The translations under genes and the position numbers were made by a program. A DNA stretch of 64,000 nt from positions 62,001 to 126,000 of the forward strand of contig CALCST010000025.1 in the NCBI GenBank assembly GCA_937894065.1, given 5' to 3'. Positions 25,646-34,605 of the stretch are shown here, piece by piece. Source of the DNA: an uncultured Parabacteroides sp. Lineage in GTDB: Bacteria; Bacteroidota; Bacteroidia; Bacteroidales; Tannerellaceae. A model generated the notes under the pieces. That model saw only the letters and a program-made list of their open reading frames with translations, was not told where the DNA came from and searched no databases. The first letter of the stretch is position 1. Each line of letters opens with the position of its first letter.

Positions 25646-25755
25646 AACACTTTATATTCGACATAAAAACACTGCGATGTTTTTCCAAAAACACTACGAG
25701 CTTTTTTCTGAAACACTGCAATGTTTTTTCAAGAACACTGCGACGAAAAAAAACA
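25646..25755. repeat. 22-nt phased dyad array A2 (5 units)
   Basis: AACAC recurs at 25646, 25668, 25690, 25712 and 25734, every 22 nt. Units 2-4 share AACACTGCGATGTTTTTTC-like sequence. Their cores (AACACTGCGATGTT, AACACTGCAATGTT) are imperfect 14-bp dyads. The array begins 36 bp upstream of the dnaG -7 element and ends 10 bp from the M28 gene's terminator. Confidence 0.9.
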
Positions 25756-25758
25756 ATA

Positions 25759-25822
25759 AAAAAATGACGGACTGTCAAGGTTTATCCTTCATACGAAAGA
25801 TAAGAAACCAGACAGCCCGTCA
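25759..25822 (-). terminator. Terminator after the M28 peptidase gene
   Basis: TGACGGACTGTC (25765-25776) / GACAGCCCGTCA (25811-25822), 11 of 12 paired, with an inner hairpin (TTATCCTTC/GAAAGATAA). On the minus strand a T run follows (plus-strand A run 25758-25764). Confidence 0.8.
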
Positions 25823-25852
25823 ATTATATAACGGCATCAGAATGCCAATAAA

Positions 25853-27400
25853 TTATTCACCTTCAAAAACACCTTCGCGAGACAATTGTTTGTCCAAATT
25901 GGCAACGCCCAAAACTACAATTGCTGTAACTGTCGCTGTATGTTCAAGATATTCGGGAATATTCTTTGTATATAAATCACGCTCAGTATGCCATATTTCA
26001 CCGTAGCTGAAGTTATATCCTTTTATATCTTTGGTTGAGAAAGTATATGTAGGAACACCTTCCACTGCAAAAACTTCAGAATCTACTCCTCCAGGAATAG
26101 TTGGACGTTTTCTTGGCGGACGCACTGTAACTTCAAACGGATAATCTTCGCGGATACGTTTCACTGGTTCTGTAATCTTCACAAAATCATCATACATTGC
26201 CTGAGAAACAGCTATACCAACTGGAGGTTCCGGACCACCGTCACGGTTGAACAGATTAGCAATCTTCGGCAATTCTTTCGCATGAGTTTTGCAATATGCC
26301 TTGGCTCCTAACAAACCGAATTCTTCCCCGGCAAATGCAACAAAGACTATTGTTCTTTTAGGTTTTGCACCAGAAAGAGCTATCATTCTGGCTGCTTCCA
26401 TCATAGGAGCAATACCTGTTCCACAATCAATACCACCTGTTCCAACATCGAATGCATCAAGATGACCGCTCACCATAACACATTCATCAGGATATTTGCT
26501 GCCCTTGATAGTTGCCACCACATTGTGGTATTTTACAGGTCCAAGTTTAAAGTGATTACGTATATCAAACTCAAGAAGGAAATCCTCGCGACGTTCCTTA
26601 ACCATTTGTTCGATTACTTTGAACTGATGTTCGTCCAGTTTGATATCAGGAAGTTCAGGAGCATTATCAAATGTCATACTATCAATCATCTTCCTGTCAT
26701 ACAAAGCACGGATTGGAACTGGGGAAGATTGGATAAAGCCCAAAACTCCGGCTTCTTTCATTTCATTGTAAAACAATGCGGGAAACTCGCGCAAAGGCAA
26801 CATTTCGTTTTTCTCGCCATTTTCGTAATTACGTTTGCGTAGTTCGGCATTCTTTTTTGTGATTTCCAAATTTTCTTTCTTGACCGCTTCACGGATTGAA
26901 TCACCTTCAGCAGAACGGTCAATAGGCCAGCCTGTGTTTGTTCCGGAAATAAGCACCCATGCACCTTTCAGCTTATGTTTCATGCGTTGGAATTCATCCT
27001 CTGTTTTAGGTTCAATAAGCACATGTCCACGTTGAACACCTTTTGTTCCAGCCGTATATGATGGAGTTGCAAAATGAAGAGTCATTCCGTTATCATGGCT
27101 CAAAAGTTTTCCGAACCACGGGCCACGGTTAAATCCAACCTGAAGAGTTCCGGCTTCCTCAAGATGAGCTTCAATACCCCATTTCTTATATTCACGAATC
27201 ATCCATTCTGCGGCATTGTCATAAGCATCTGAGCCAATAGGTCTTCCACCAAATCTATTGGTGAGAATATCAAGCTGATGCATTGCCTGATTATCGTTCT
27301 GCCCAATTTCGATAATCTTATTCACCGCCGAATTCTGGGCAGGTAAATCAAATTCACCCAGACATAAAAAAGCCAGGCACAGAATATAAAACTTTTTCAT
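25853..27400 (-). CDS. M28-family metallopeptidase with PA domain
   Basis: 515 residues with a signal peptide (MKKFYILCLAFLCLGEFDLPAQ). A PA-like insert (about 130-270) precedes the zinc peptidase domain. The metal ligands are visible in MVSGHLDAFDVG (His, Asp), the bridging region GGIDCGTGIAPMMEAAR, the catalytic Glu pair in FVAFAGEEFGLLG, and NRDGG. It is probably a periplasmic aminopeptidase or carboxypeptidase acting on short peptides. It is a single gene with its own terminator. The natural substrate cannot be inferred. Confidence 0.92.
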   Translation of the reverse strand: MKKFYILCLAFLCLGEFDLPAQNSAVNKIIEIGQNDNQAMHQLDILTNRFGGRPIGSDAYDNAAEWMIREYKKWGIEAHLEEAGTLQVGFNRGPWFGKLLSHDNGMTLHFATPSYTAGTKGVQRGHVLIEPKTEDEFQRMKHKLKGAWVLISGTNTGWPIDRSAEGDSIREAVKKENLEITKKNAELRKRNYENGEKNEMLPLREFPALFYNEMKEAGVLGFIQSSPVPIRALYDRKMIDSMTFDNAPELPDIKLDEHQFKVIEQMVKERREDFLLEFDIRNHFKLGPVKYHNVVATIKGSKYPDECVMVSGHLDAFDVGTGGIDCGTGIAPMMEAARMIALSGAKPKRTIVFVAFAGEEFGLLGAKAYCKTHAKELPKIANLFNRDGGPEPPVGIAVSQAMYDDFVKITEPVKRIREDYPFEVTVRPPRKRPTIPGGVDSEVFAVEGVPTYTFSTKDIKGYNFSYGEIWHTERDLYTKNIPEYLEHTATVTAIVVLGVANLDKQLSREGVFEGE

Positions 27401-27636
27401 TTCACTTGAATTTGGTATTAGAAATTATATTACACTTTTATTACAATCTTCAAAAAACTCGGGCAATTTAATAACAAATTTCCAATTAAACTATACTTTT
27501 GTGAAAGTATAAAAAATCAGGTAAGCTAGTAAATTGATTAGTCCATTAATTTGCTGTTTTTTTGACAAAATAATACTGAAACTTATAAACCCAAAAACTA
27601 AGTATTCCATATTTTAGCAAGGACAACAAAAATATC

Positions 27637-27644
27637 TAACTTTG
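27637..27644 (+). promoter_or_regulatory. -7 element of the DUF4286-ruvC operon
   Basis: TAACTTTG, 22 bp before the DUF4286 start. Only a weak TTTT lies at the -33 distance. Confidence 0.5.
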
Positions 27645-27666
27645 TATATTTAATAAAAAAGAAATC

Positions 27667-27981
27667 ATGATTATCTATAACACAACTTTCCATATTGAAA
27701 ACAGTGTGCTGGAAGAGTGCATTGAATTCCTTATACAGGATTATATTCCTAATGCTACTAATAGCGGTTTTTTGAGTCATCCCAGATTAAGCAGAATTAT
27801 TCCACATGAAAAGGATGATTTGGGAGAAAGTTTTTCTCTGCAATTTCATGTAAAAAACGCTGAAACTCTCAACTATTGGCTTGAAAAAGATGGAGCTGCC
27901 ATCCAAAAAAGACTGATAAAGAAATTCAATCAGAGAGTTGTTGGTTTCACAACAATAATGGAAGAAATATCTCTGGAATAA
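27667..27981 (+). CDS. DUF4286 family protein
   Basis: 104 residues, soluble, no signal peptide. It shows the DUF4286 features MIIYNTTFHIENSVLEECIEFLIQDYIP, GFLSHPRLSRI and ESFSLQFHVKN. The function is not known; the fold is likely a small alpha-beta (ferredoxin-like) domain. Its stop codon shares one base with the ruvC start (TAATG), so the two are translationally coupled. This gene pair is conserved in Bacteroidetes, which hints at a link to Holliday-junction resolution, but that is only guilt by association. Confidence 0.85.
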   Translation: MIIYNTTFHIENSVLEECIEFLIQDYIPNATNSGFLSHPRLSRIIPHEKDDLGESFSLQFHVKNAETLNYWLEKDGAAIQKRLIKKFNQRVVGFTTIMEEISLE

Positions 27982-28541
27982 TGACTAAGGAAAAAATAAT
28001 TCTAGGAATAGACCCGGGAACAATCATTATGGGTTACGGAATTCTGTCAATACGTAACAATAAGCCTTACATGGAAACGATGGGTATATTGAAACTAGAC
28101 AAGTATGAGGATTATTATCTACGTTTAAAGAAGATATATGAAAGAGTGACTTCACTGATTGAGCAATATCATCCGGACGAGTTAGCCATCGAAGCTCCTT
28201 TTTTCGGAAAGAATGTTCAAAGTATGCTGAAACTTGGCAGGGCTCAAGGAGTGGCAATGGCTGCCGCACTTGAAAAGGAAGTTCCCATTTTTGAATATGC
28301 ACCTCTGAAAATCAAAATGTCCATTACAGGAAATGGAAATGCTTCAAAAGAGCAAGTTGCCGGAATGTTGCAGCGGATTCTGAAAATTCCACAGGAATCA
28401 ATGCTGCCACAGCTTGATGCTACGGATGGACTAGCTGCTGCTCTTTGCCATCACTTACAGTCCAAAAATCCTGTTATGGAGAAAAAGTATAACAGTTGGA
28501 AAGATTTCATAGCAAAGAATCCTGACAAAGTGAAGCAGTAA
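27981..28541 (+). CDS. ruvC: Crossover junction endodeoxyribonuclease RuvC
   Basis: 186 residues, the normal length for the Holliday junction resolvase. The acidic active site is complete: Asp11 in GIDPGT, Glu71 in LAIEAPFFGKN, and Asp146/Asp149 in LDATDGLAAALCHH. It cleaves four-way junctions together with RuvAB. It is the second gene of the DUF4286 operon and ends at a strong bidirectional terminator shared with pdxA. Confidence 0.97.
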   Translation: MTKEKIILGIDPGTIIMGYGILSIRNNKPYMETMGILKLDKYEDYYLRLKKIYERVTSLIEQYHPDELAIEAPFFGKNVQSMLKLGRAQGVAMAAALEKEVPIFEYAPLKIKMSITGNGNASKEQVAGMLQRILKIPQESMLPQLDATDGLAAALCHHLQSKNPVMEKKYNSWKDFIAKNPDKVKQ

Positions 28542-28547
28542 AAAAAC

Positions 28548-28610
28548 AAAACCACAGAGAAACAGACAAGCCTAATATAAATATCATACAGTCTGTTTCT
28601 CTGTGGTTTT
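28548..28610. terminator. Bidirectional terminator between ruvC and pdxA
   Basis: A 20-bp near-perfect inverted repeat. The left arm is AAAACCACAGAGAAACAGAC (28548-28567) and the right arm GTCTGTTTCTCTGTGGTTTT (28591-28610). A/T tracts on both sides let it serve both convergent transcripts. Confidence 0.93.
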
Positions 28611-28638
28611 ATTATATCAATACCGGAATTTTGCTCTA

Positions 28639-29748
28639 CTACAAATCTTCCGGTTCGTCTTTAGTCAAATCCAATTTTTCGTTATCACCACCTTTATCAA
28701 AATATTGACGGCGCAACGGACGCGCAGTAGCTTCCTGATAACGTTTTCTGTTACGATAGATATCCAAAGATTCATACAAAGCAGTTCTGAAAGATTCTTC
28801 TGATGCCAGATTCTTTCCTGCGATATTGTATGCTGTTCCATGTGCCGGAGAAGTTCTTACAAAAGGCAAGCCTGCTGTAAAATTTACTCCTTCTTCCATT
28901 GACAAAGCTTTGAATGGAGCCAATCCCTGATCGTGATACATTGCCAGGATTCCATCAAACATATCCATCATATTTGAACCGAAAAATCCATCTGCCGGAT
29001 AAGGGCCGAAAGCCTCAATACCTTTGTTTCCTGCTTCTTTAATTGCCGGAATTATTATTGTCTGTTCTTCTGTGCCCAGCAAACCATCTTCTCCTGCATG
29101 TGGATTAAGAGCCAACACAGCAATACGTGGCTTCACAATTCCAAAGTCCTGCTTCAAAGATTTATTGAAAATCGTCAGTTTTGACAGAATCAACGGAACT
29201 GACAATGTTGATGCAACCTGAGAAATTGGAATATGACCGGTCACAAGTGCAACCTTCATTATACTGCTCTCAAGAATCATCAAAGATTTCTGTCCGTCAC
29301 CACAAGCCTCTTCCAAATATTCTGTGTGTCCCGGGAAATGGAAATTCTCGTTCTGAATATTATGTTTGTTGATAGGCGCTGTCACAAGAACGTCTATTGC
29401 TCCTTTTTTCAAATCGGCTACAGCAGCTTCCAATGAACGGAAAGCAGCATCACCAGCAATAGATGTTGAATGTGACAATTCAACCTTTACGTCTTCCTCT
29501 ATACAATTTATTATATTAACTCTGTTAGGTCCAGCTTCCTCTGCTCTTGAAATTATATTCATATTTACAGCAGGAAGATCCATCACCTTACGATGATATG
29601 CAGCTACTTTTGACGAACCGTAAATTACGGGAATACACATCTCCGCAATTCGGGAATCTGCAAAAGTTTTAAGAATTACCTCATATCCAACTCCGTTAAT
29701 ATCACCGTGAGTTATACCAACTTTTATCAATCGTTCTTCTTTTTCCAT
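28639..29748 (-). CDS. pdxA: 4-hydroxythreonine-4-phosphate dehydrogenase
   Basis: 369 residues. It catalyses the NAD-dependent step of the DXP-dependent pyridoxal phosphate pathway. Family marks: GITHGDINGVGYEVILK, VTAPINKHNIQ, FPGHTEYLEE, LNPHAGEDGLLGTEE, ADGFFGSNMMDMFDGILAMYHDQGLAPFK and VRTSPAHGTAYNIAGK. These include the metal-binding His residues. It is about 35 residues longer than the E. coli enzyme, with a charged C-terminal tail (FDKGGDNEKLDLTKDEPEDL). It lies 15 bp after the DUF4837 gene in an operon that probably starts at rlmN. Confidence 0.95.
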   Translation of the reverse strand: MEKEERLIKVGITHGDINGVGYEVILKTFADSRIAEMCIPVIYGSSKVAAYHRKVMDLPAVNMNIISRAEEAGPNRVNIINCIEEDVKVELSHSTSIAGDAAFRSLEAAVADLKKGAIDVLVTAPINKHNIQNENFHFPGHTEYLEEACGDGQKSLMILESSIMKVALVTGHIPISQVASTLSVPLILSKLTIFNKSLKQDFGIVKPRIAVLALNPHAGEDGLLGTEEQTIIIPAIKEAGNKGIEAFGPYPADGFFGSNMMDMFDGILAMYHDQGLAPFKALSMEEGVNFTAGLPFVRTSPAHGTAYNIAGKNLASEESFRTALYESLDIYRNRKRYQEATARPLRRQYFDKGGDNEKLDLTKDEPEDL

Positions 29749-29763
29749 AAAATCTATTATCTT

Positions 29764-30807
29764 TTATTCTTCCTGAGATACATCCAATGAACTGTCATAT
29801 TCTTGTTCAAATTCTCCAGGAAGTTTTAATGTAAACAAAGCTGCTTCAATGCGACGTATAAAATTACCTTTATCAGTTTCCGGCGCATAAACAAATCCTT
29901 CAGCAACAACAACTCTGTTGTTCTCTTCATCCAGACGGATATGTGACACAAACGGACCACCCATCATATCACCGACTACACGCCACAAACCACGCATCAC
30001 ACCGCAATATTTATTATTTACAGTTATGGCTTTATAGTCAACACCCAGACCGAATCGGGTTTCAGTTGCCATATAAGTACCAGGGAAAGAACCCGGAAGG
30101 TTTACCTTCAGAACAGAATCTCTTTTTGCTACCAAATACTCAGGAGTAAATGTATCCTTATCTGTATATGGGAATGTATAAACAATCAAATCTGTTCTTC
30201 CAGTGTTAGCATTATTAGATGCCCAGAAGAAGTCTGTAGTATCTTTATAGAATGTCATATTCTCAGGAGCATTAAGCATCAGATTATACTTGCTCTTCAA
30301 ATTATCCATAACTACAGAACTATAACTCTCCTGCAATTGCTCAACAGCCCTGTTCATTTCTATTTTCACAAAGAAATCAGTAAGAACTGTAGGACGTTTA
30401 TTCAGATACTCAACTATTGCATTTGAATCCGGAGCCTTAAGTGTCATAACATATTGTCCCTGAGCCCAACGGTTTGCTTCATAAGCCAACGTAACCTTAG
30501 TATAAATATCCTTGTTTATATCTACGATAAGGATATTACGAACATATGTCATAAGACCATTGAAGTCTGAAGGACGTGAATATGTTACTTTCAGACTTGG
30601 TTCAGCCTGTGGTAAACCAGGAATTGGAGCAGCCAGCTGTGACTTCACGGCTTTTCCTCCTTCAGATTCCCAATTTGCCTGATCCATTACGACAACAACC
30701 TCGTAAGCAAAACCCGTTGCACGAGTCAGCACGCTTCCGGAATTACAGCTTACCAATACGAGCATTGCCAATAAAAACAAAATTGAAAATAAAGTTTGCT
30801 TTTTCAT
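29764..30807 (-). CDS. DUF4837 family lipoprotein
   Basis: 347 residues. A lipoprotein signal (LLAMLVLVSCNSGS) marks it as an envelope protein. The body matches the DUF4837 family (TGFAYEVVVVMDQANWESEGGKAVKSQL, WAQGQYVMTLKAPDSNAIVEYL, CGVMRGLWRVVGDMMGGPFVSH). The function is unknown. It is encoded between rlmN and pdxA, and the same neighbourhood is found in other Bacteroidales. No catalytic motif is apparent. Confidence 0.85.
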   Translation of the reverse strand: MKKQTLFSILFLLAMLVLVSCNSGSVLTRATGFAYEVVVVMDQANWESEGGKAVKSQLAAPIPGLPQAEPSLKVTYSRPSDFNGLMTYVRNILIVDINKDIYTKVTLAYEANRWAQGQYVMTLKAPDSNAIVEYLNKRPTVLTDFFVKIEMNRAVEQLQESYSSVVMDNLKSKYNLMLNAPENMTFYKDTTDFFWASNNANTGRTDLIVYTFPYTDKDTFTPEYLVAKRDSVLKVNLPGSFPGTYMATETRFGLGVDYKAITVNNKYCGVMRGLWRVVGDMMGGPFVSHIRLDEENNRVVVAEGFVYAPETDKGNFIRRIEAALFTLKLPGEFEQEYDSSLDVSQEE

Positions 30808-30834
30808 ATCACATCATATATTATTTATTCAAGA

Positions 30835-30958
30835 TTCGCAAGCTAAACTTCCTGATGGCAAGTTGACAAGAGTTTTAACAGTAAAGGTTACAAGTGGTTT
30901 GACCTTGTAAACTTGTCTCTGAAGCCTTGTTAACTTTTAAGTTGAGCTTGCGAAACTT
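30835..30958 (-). repeat. CTCAACTT/AGTTAACAAG hairpin element (copy B3)
   Basis: TTCGCAAGCTAAACTT (30835-30850) and AAGTTGAGCTTGCGAA (30939-30954) are near-complementary ends, with an inner GACAAG/CTTGTC pair. Read on the minus strand it begins like copy B2: AAGTTTCGCAAGCTCAACTT, then AAAAGTTAACAAGGCTTCAG. It lies 74 bp after the rlmN stop and before the DUF4837 gene. Confidence 0.8.
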
Positions 30959-31031
30959 AATTATTTACAAAAATAAGAAACTGTTTTGATTTTCGATAAA
31001 AGCTTTACCTTTTATCAAACAAAAAGTTTCA

Positions 31032-32063
31032 TCAATCAACCTGATTATTTTTTTTCATCGTAGAAAGCATTCCGCATGCAGCAAATATATCCTCACCTCT
31101 GGAAGCTCTGATTGTACATGTAATTCCTTTTTCATTGATAATATTCTGGAATGCTTCCATACGGCTCATATCTGTTGTCTGTAAAGGTACATTCGGTATG
31201 GCATGAAATCTGATAAGATTCACGCGACAAGGAATTCCTTTCAGCAAACCTGCCAAAGCCTTTGCATGCTGAAGTGAATCATTAAGATTCTTGAATACAA
31301 TATATTCAAATGAAACCCTTCTCTGATGAGTAAAATCATATTGACGAATCAAATCCAGCACTCCTTTTATAGGGAAAGCTTTCTCAACAGGCATTAACGA
31401 AAGACGTTCTGCCGGATATGGTGAATGAAGACTGACGGCAAGATGACAATCACTTTCATCAAGAAAACGCTTCAGACCTTTTGCTCCAATTGTTGAAACA
31501 GTTATTCTTTTCGGGCTCCACGCGTATCCATAAGACGAAGTCAATATTTCAAGCACTTTGAACAATTCATCCGTATTGTCCAAAGGCTCACCCATACCCA
31601 TAAATACAATATTTGTCAAGCTTTCGTTTTCCGGCAAGGATTGTATCTGATTAAGTATTTCGTTTGCAGAAAGATTCTTTGAAAAGCCCTGTTTGCCCGT
31701 CATGCAGAACAAACAATTCATCTTACATCCTACTTGTGATGATACACAAAGCGTTGCTCTATCTTCTGTCGGTATATACACTGATTCTACAAACATACCT
31801 TCACCGGCTGAAAACAAATATTTTATTGTTCCATCAACCGATTTCTGATAATGAGTTGGAGGCAACGCTCCTACCTCATATTTTTCTTCCAACACTGCAC
31901 GTTTTGCCTGAGGCAAATTTGTCATGGAAGATATATCCTTAACCTTTTTCTTATACAACCAGTCAGCAATTTGCTTTGCTGCAAATCCCGGCAACCCAAC
32001 CTCGTCTGCTACTTGCTTCAATTCCTGAAGGGTCATACCAAGTAAACGTTTCTTTTCTATCAT
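31032..32063 (-). CDS. rlmN: 23S rRNA (adenine(2503)-C2)-methyltransferase, radical SAM
   Basis: 343 residues. The radical-SAM cluster motif CKMNCLFCMTG and the substrate-side cysteine near the C-terminus (FAACGMLST) are present, as are MGMGEPLDN and STIGAKGLKRF. RlmN methylates A2503 of 23S rRNA and also A37 of some tRNAs. It is the probable first gene of rlmN-DUF4837-pdxA, although the 224-bp gap with repeat B3 could separate transcripts. It has a TATCTTTG -7 element 33 bp upstream. Confidence 0.95.
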   Translation of the reverse strand: MIEKKRLLGMTLQELKQVADEVGLPGFAAKQIADWLYKKKVKDISSMTNLPQAKRAVLEEKYEVGALPPTHYQKSVDGTIKYLFSAGEGMFVESVYIPTEDRATLCVSSQVGCKMNCLFCMTGKQGFSKNLSANEILNQIQSLPENESLTNIVFMGMGEPLDNTDELFKVLEILTSSYGYAWSPKRITVSTIGAKGLKRFLDESDCHLAVSLHSPYPAERLSLMPVEKAFPIKGVLDLIRQYDFTHQRRVSFEYIVFKNLNDSLQHAKALAGLLKGIPCRVNLIRFHAIPNVPLQTTDMSRMEAFQNIINEKGITCTIRASRGEDIFAACGMLSTMKKNNQVD

Positions 32064-32095
32064 AAAAACTAATATGTTTATACTACAAAGATAAT

Positions 32096-32103
32096 AGTTT
32101 AAA
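32096..32103 (-). promoter_or_regulatory. -7 element of rlmN
   Basis: Minus-strand TATCTTTG, 33 bp before the start codon. No TTTG at the right -33 spacing. Confidence 0.5.
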
Positions 32104-32153
32104 GCGAGTTCATTGTAAGACGATAAATAATATTGCAGGAATCCGTTTTATGA

Positions 32154-32263
32154 ACATACTTTTTCCTTTGAAAATACATCCAGATATATCCCAACGCGGG
32201 ACTATATATATTTTGTCATACGTCCGTATTTATTTCCCAATACATCCGTATATATTTCAGCGA
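32154..32263. repeat. 22-nt phased dyad array A3 (5 units)
   Basis: Units start at 32154, 32176, 32198, 32220 and 32242, all 22 nt apart. Units 1, 2, 4 and 5 begin ACATAC, ACATCC, ACGTCC and ACATCC; unit 3 keeps only the AT core. The core AATACATCCGTATATATT is an imperfect dyad. The array lies between the ppiD-like gene's terminator (38 bp away) and the rlmN promoter. Confidence 0.8.
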
Positions 32264-32300
32264 ACAAAAACGCAAGCTAAATCACTCATTATCTGCCTAT

Positions 32301-32335
32301 TAAAAAAGCCAAGGTAAATACATTACCTTGGCTTT
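32301..32335 (-). terminator. Terminator after the PpiD-like gene
   Basis: GCCAAGGTAA (32308-32317) / TTACCTTGGC (32323-32332), a perfect 10-bp stem. The minus strand continues with TTTTTT. It lies 32 bp after the stop. Confidence 0.92.
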
Positions 32336-32366
32336 CATATCTAAAATATTTAGTTTATATCTTCTA

Positions 32367-34502
32367 TTAATAGAAACGTATACGGTTATCTTCGATATCT
32401 GCTTTATTAATCAAAGACTGGATTGCCTGATAAGAAATTCTATATGAATTAGTAGCATCGATTGTACGCAATTGAGATGCCTCATCATATTCTTTATTTT
32501 CTTTGTTACGTTCATATACCTTGAATACATAAACACCGTTATTGCCTTTAACTGGCTGGCTTACCTGATCAACAGCAGCCATTGAAACTGCAGCATTCAA
32601 GTTAGGTTCAACACCGATACCTGAGATACGACGAGTACCGAATGAAACAAACTTAACAGAATCAACATTTGCTCCCATTGCTTCAGCATAAGCTTCAACT
32701 GATGTAAGATTTTTTGCTGTCAAATCAGCAGCAATCTTTTCACCTTTCTTCTTAGCAATCAACTCTGATTTCAATGAAGATGCAACCATTTGAACAGGAC
32801 GATAACCTTCTTCCAATGTTGATTCTATTGCAGCGATAACGAATTTATCATCACATTCAAAAATCTCAGAGATTGAACCCTTTTCATTCTGGAAAGCCCA
32901 ACGGATTACAGGACGAGAATTCTTAATCATTCCCAACATCTGATTATCAGCTGTTACTGTTTGGTTTGTAACAATGCTATATCCAGCTTCTTTTGCAGCA
33001 TCATCAAGTTTGTTTATATCCTGGTTTTTAGAAATAAACTGATTAAGTTCATTATATATATTGCTATATGTTTTTGAACTTGGAGAAACAGCCATATCAA
33101 TATCAGCTACTTTATATTTAGTAACTTTCTTAGTCTGCTCAGTTACCTTAACCAAGTGAGTTCCATACATTGACTTCACAATTGTAACTTTGTTCAAAGG
33201 AGAAGAGAATACTGCATTCTTGAAATCTTCGTTAACACCACGCAAAGCTGTAACTTCAGTAAACCAACCAAGTTCACCGCCATTTTCTGCAGCCTGGTCT
33301 GCTGAATATTTCTTAGCCAATTCAGCAAAATCAGAACCGTTGTTCAAGGCTGTCATAAGGCTATCAGCCAAAGTTTTTGTTTCTTCTTCGCTCTTACCAG
33401 CCAACATAATGTGAGAAACTTTCACTGAATCCGGAGCTTCTGTTTTTGCAACAAGCTTGAACATTCTGTATTTTTCATTTTCAAATACAGGACCATAAAC
33501 ATCACCAACGCTTGCTGTTGTAGCAAACTGTTTCAATGAAGCATCGAAAGCTTTGTCTGTAAAATAAGCATCAACATAAGGAACATCTGAATTTTCGTTT
33601 ACGATATCATCAACCTTTTCAGATGTTGAGAATTCATTTTTCAAATCTTCAATATCTTTCTGCACATTGTCATAATCTTCCTGGCTAGGACGAATATCTA
33701 CAGAAATATATTTCAAAACTTTAGCTTCTTTCTGTTTGAAAGATTCTTTACGATCGTTGTAAAGTTTATCAATCTCACTCTGGCTTACCTGGATAGTTGA
33801 ATCAGGTATTGTAGAATAAGACTGCATTGCATAAACGATATTTGATGTTTCAGCTGTTTCGTTGAATGATTCCTGAGCATCCAATTTATTTGCTGAGATA
33901 GCTTTGCTCAACAAAGTTGTATATTTCTGCTCCAATCTCTGAAGTTTTATATTCTTTTCCCAGAACAACCAGAAGTTACGAGCTTTGATGAACTGTCCTT
34001 GCTGATCAGCAGGAATTGATGCAATATTTTCATCATCGATAGCCTTCAAGTAATTCAACAATGCAGTTTTGTCAAACTGACCTGTCTGAGGATTAGCAAA
34101 CATTGGCATCTGTTGGATTAGCGGTGAGATATTTTCACCCTGAACCATATCAAACAACTCGTCAGGACAAACAGACATTCCGATTTCTTCTGTTGCTTCG
34201 TTTAATACGATTTCCTGTACCATGTTATCAAAAACAGACTGACGAATCTGTGTCATATATTCTTCTGGTAAACTAGAAGAACCTGTCTGCATTTTATATA
34301 CTTCAGACATATCGTCAATTCTCTGCTGATATTCCTGATAGTTAATAACTTCACCATTAATTTCAGCAATTTTTTCCTGTGACTGTCTGAAATAAGTTGA
34401 ACCGGAGTTTAAAAAGTCTCCAATGATAAAAGCGAATAATGCCAATCCCACTACAAGGACCAGCAGACCTGCTTTGTTTCTAATTTTTTCAAGCGTAGCC
34501 AT
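32367..34502 (-). CDS. Membrane-anchored peptidyl-prolyl isomerase chaperone (PpiD/SurA-like)
   Basis: 711 residues. One N-terminal membrane anchor (GLLVLVVGLALFAFIIGDFL) is followed by a SurA_N-type chaperone domain (about 35-240) and a parvulin domain (about 350-455: VSHIMLAGKSEEETKTLADSLMTALNNGSDFAELAKKYSADQ...GELGWF). A second, more divergent isomerase-like region follows. The architecture is that of PpiD, a periplasmic folding factor for outer-membrane proteins held at the inner membrane. It is the last gene of the run coaX-barrel-TPR-lptC-CorC-like, with a strong terminator. This company fits an envelope-biogenesis role. Confidence 0.9.
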   Translation of the reverse strand: MATLEKIRNKAGLLVLVVGLALFAFIIGDFLNSGSTYFRQSQEKIAEINGEVINYQEYQQRIDDMSEVYKMQTGSSSLPEEYMTQIRQSVFDNMVQEIVLNEATEEIGMSVCPDELFDMVQGENISPLIQQMPMFANPQTGQFDKTALLNYLKAIDDENIASIPADQQGQFIKARNFWLFWEKNIKLQRLEQKYTTLLSKAISANKLDAQESFNETAETSNIVYAMQSYSTIPDSTIQVSQSEIDKLYNDRKESFKQKEAKVLKYISVDIRPSQEDYDNVQKDIEDLKNEFSTSEKVDDIVNENSDVPYVDAYFTDKAFDASLKQFATTASVGDVYGPVFENEKYRMFKLVAKTEAPDSVKVSHIMLAGKSEEETKTLADSLMTALNNGSDFAELAKKYSADQAAENGGELGWFTEVTALRGVNEDFKNAVFSSPLNKVTIVKSMYGTHLVKVTEQTKKVTKYKVADIDMAVSPSSKTYSNIYNELNQFISKNQDINKLDDAAKEAGYSIVTNQTVTADNQMLGMIKNSRPVIRWAFQNEKGSISEIFECDDKFVIAAIESTLEEGYRPVQMVASSLKSELIAKKKGEKIAADLTAKNLTSVEAYAEAMGANVDSVKFVSFGTRRISGIGVEPNLNAAVSMAAVDQVSQPVKGNNGVYVFKVYERNKENKEYDEASQLRTIDATNSYRISYQAIQSLINKADIEDNRIRFY

Positions 34503-34605
34503 TTATTGTTTTTCTATTTTTTAAGTTTATATTTGCTATTTTCATTTAAGAGCACGAAGATACGAAAAAATAAAAACGATACATCATTTTATCATTATTT
34601 TTTAA

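Noticed and set aside
25646..25755. The 22-nt arrays as CRISPR arrays
   Set aside because: Units are directly adjacent without unique spacers, are too short and too degenerate, and no cas genes are present.
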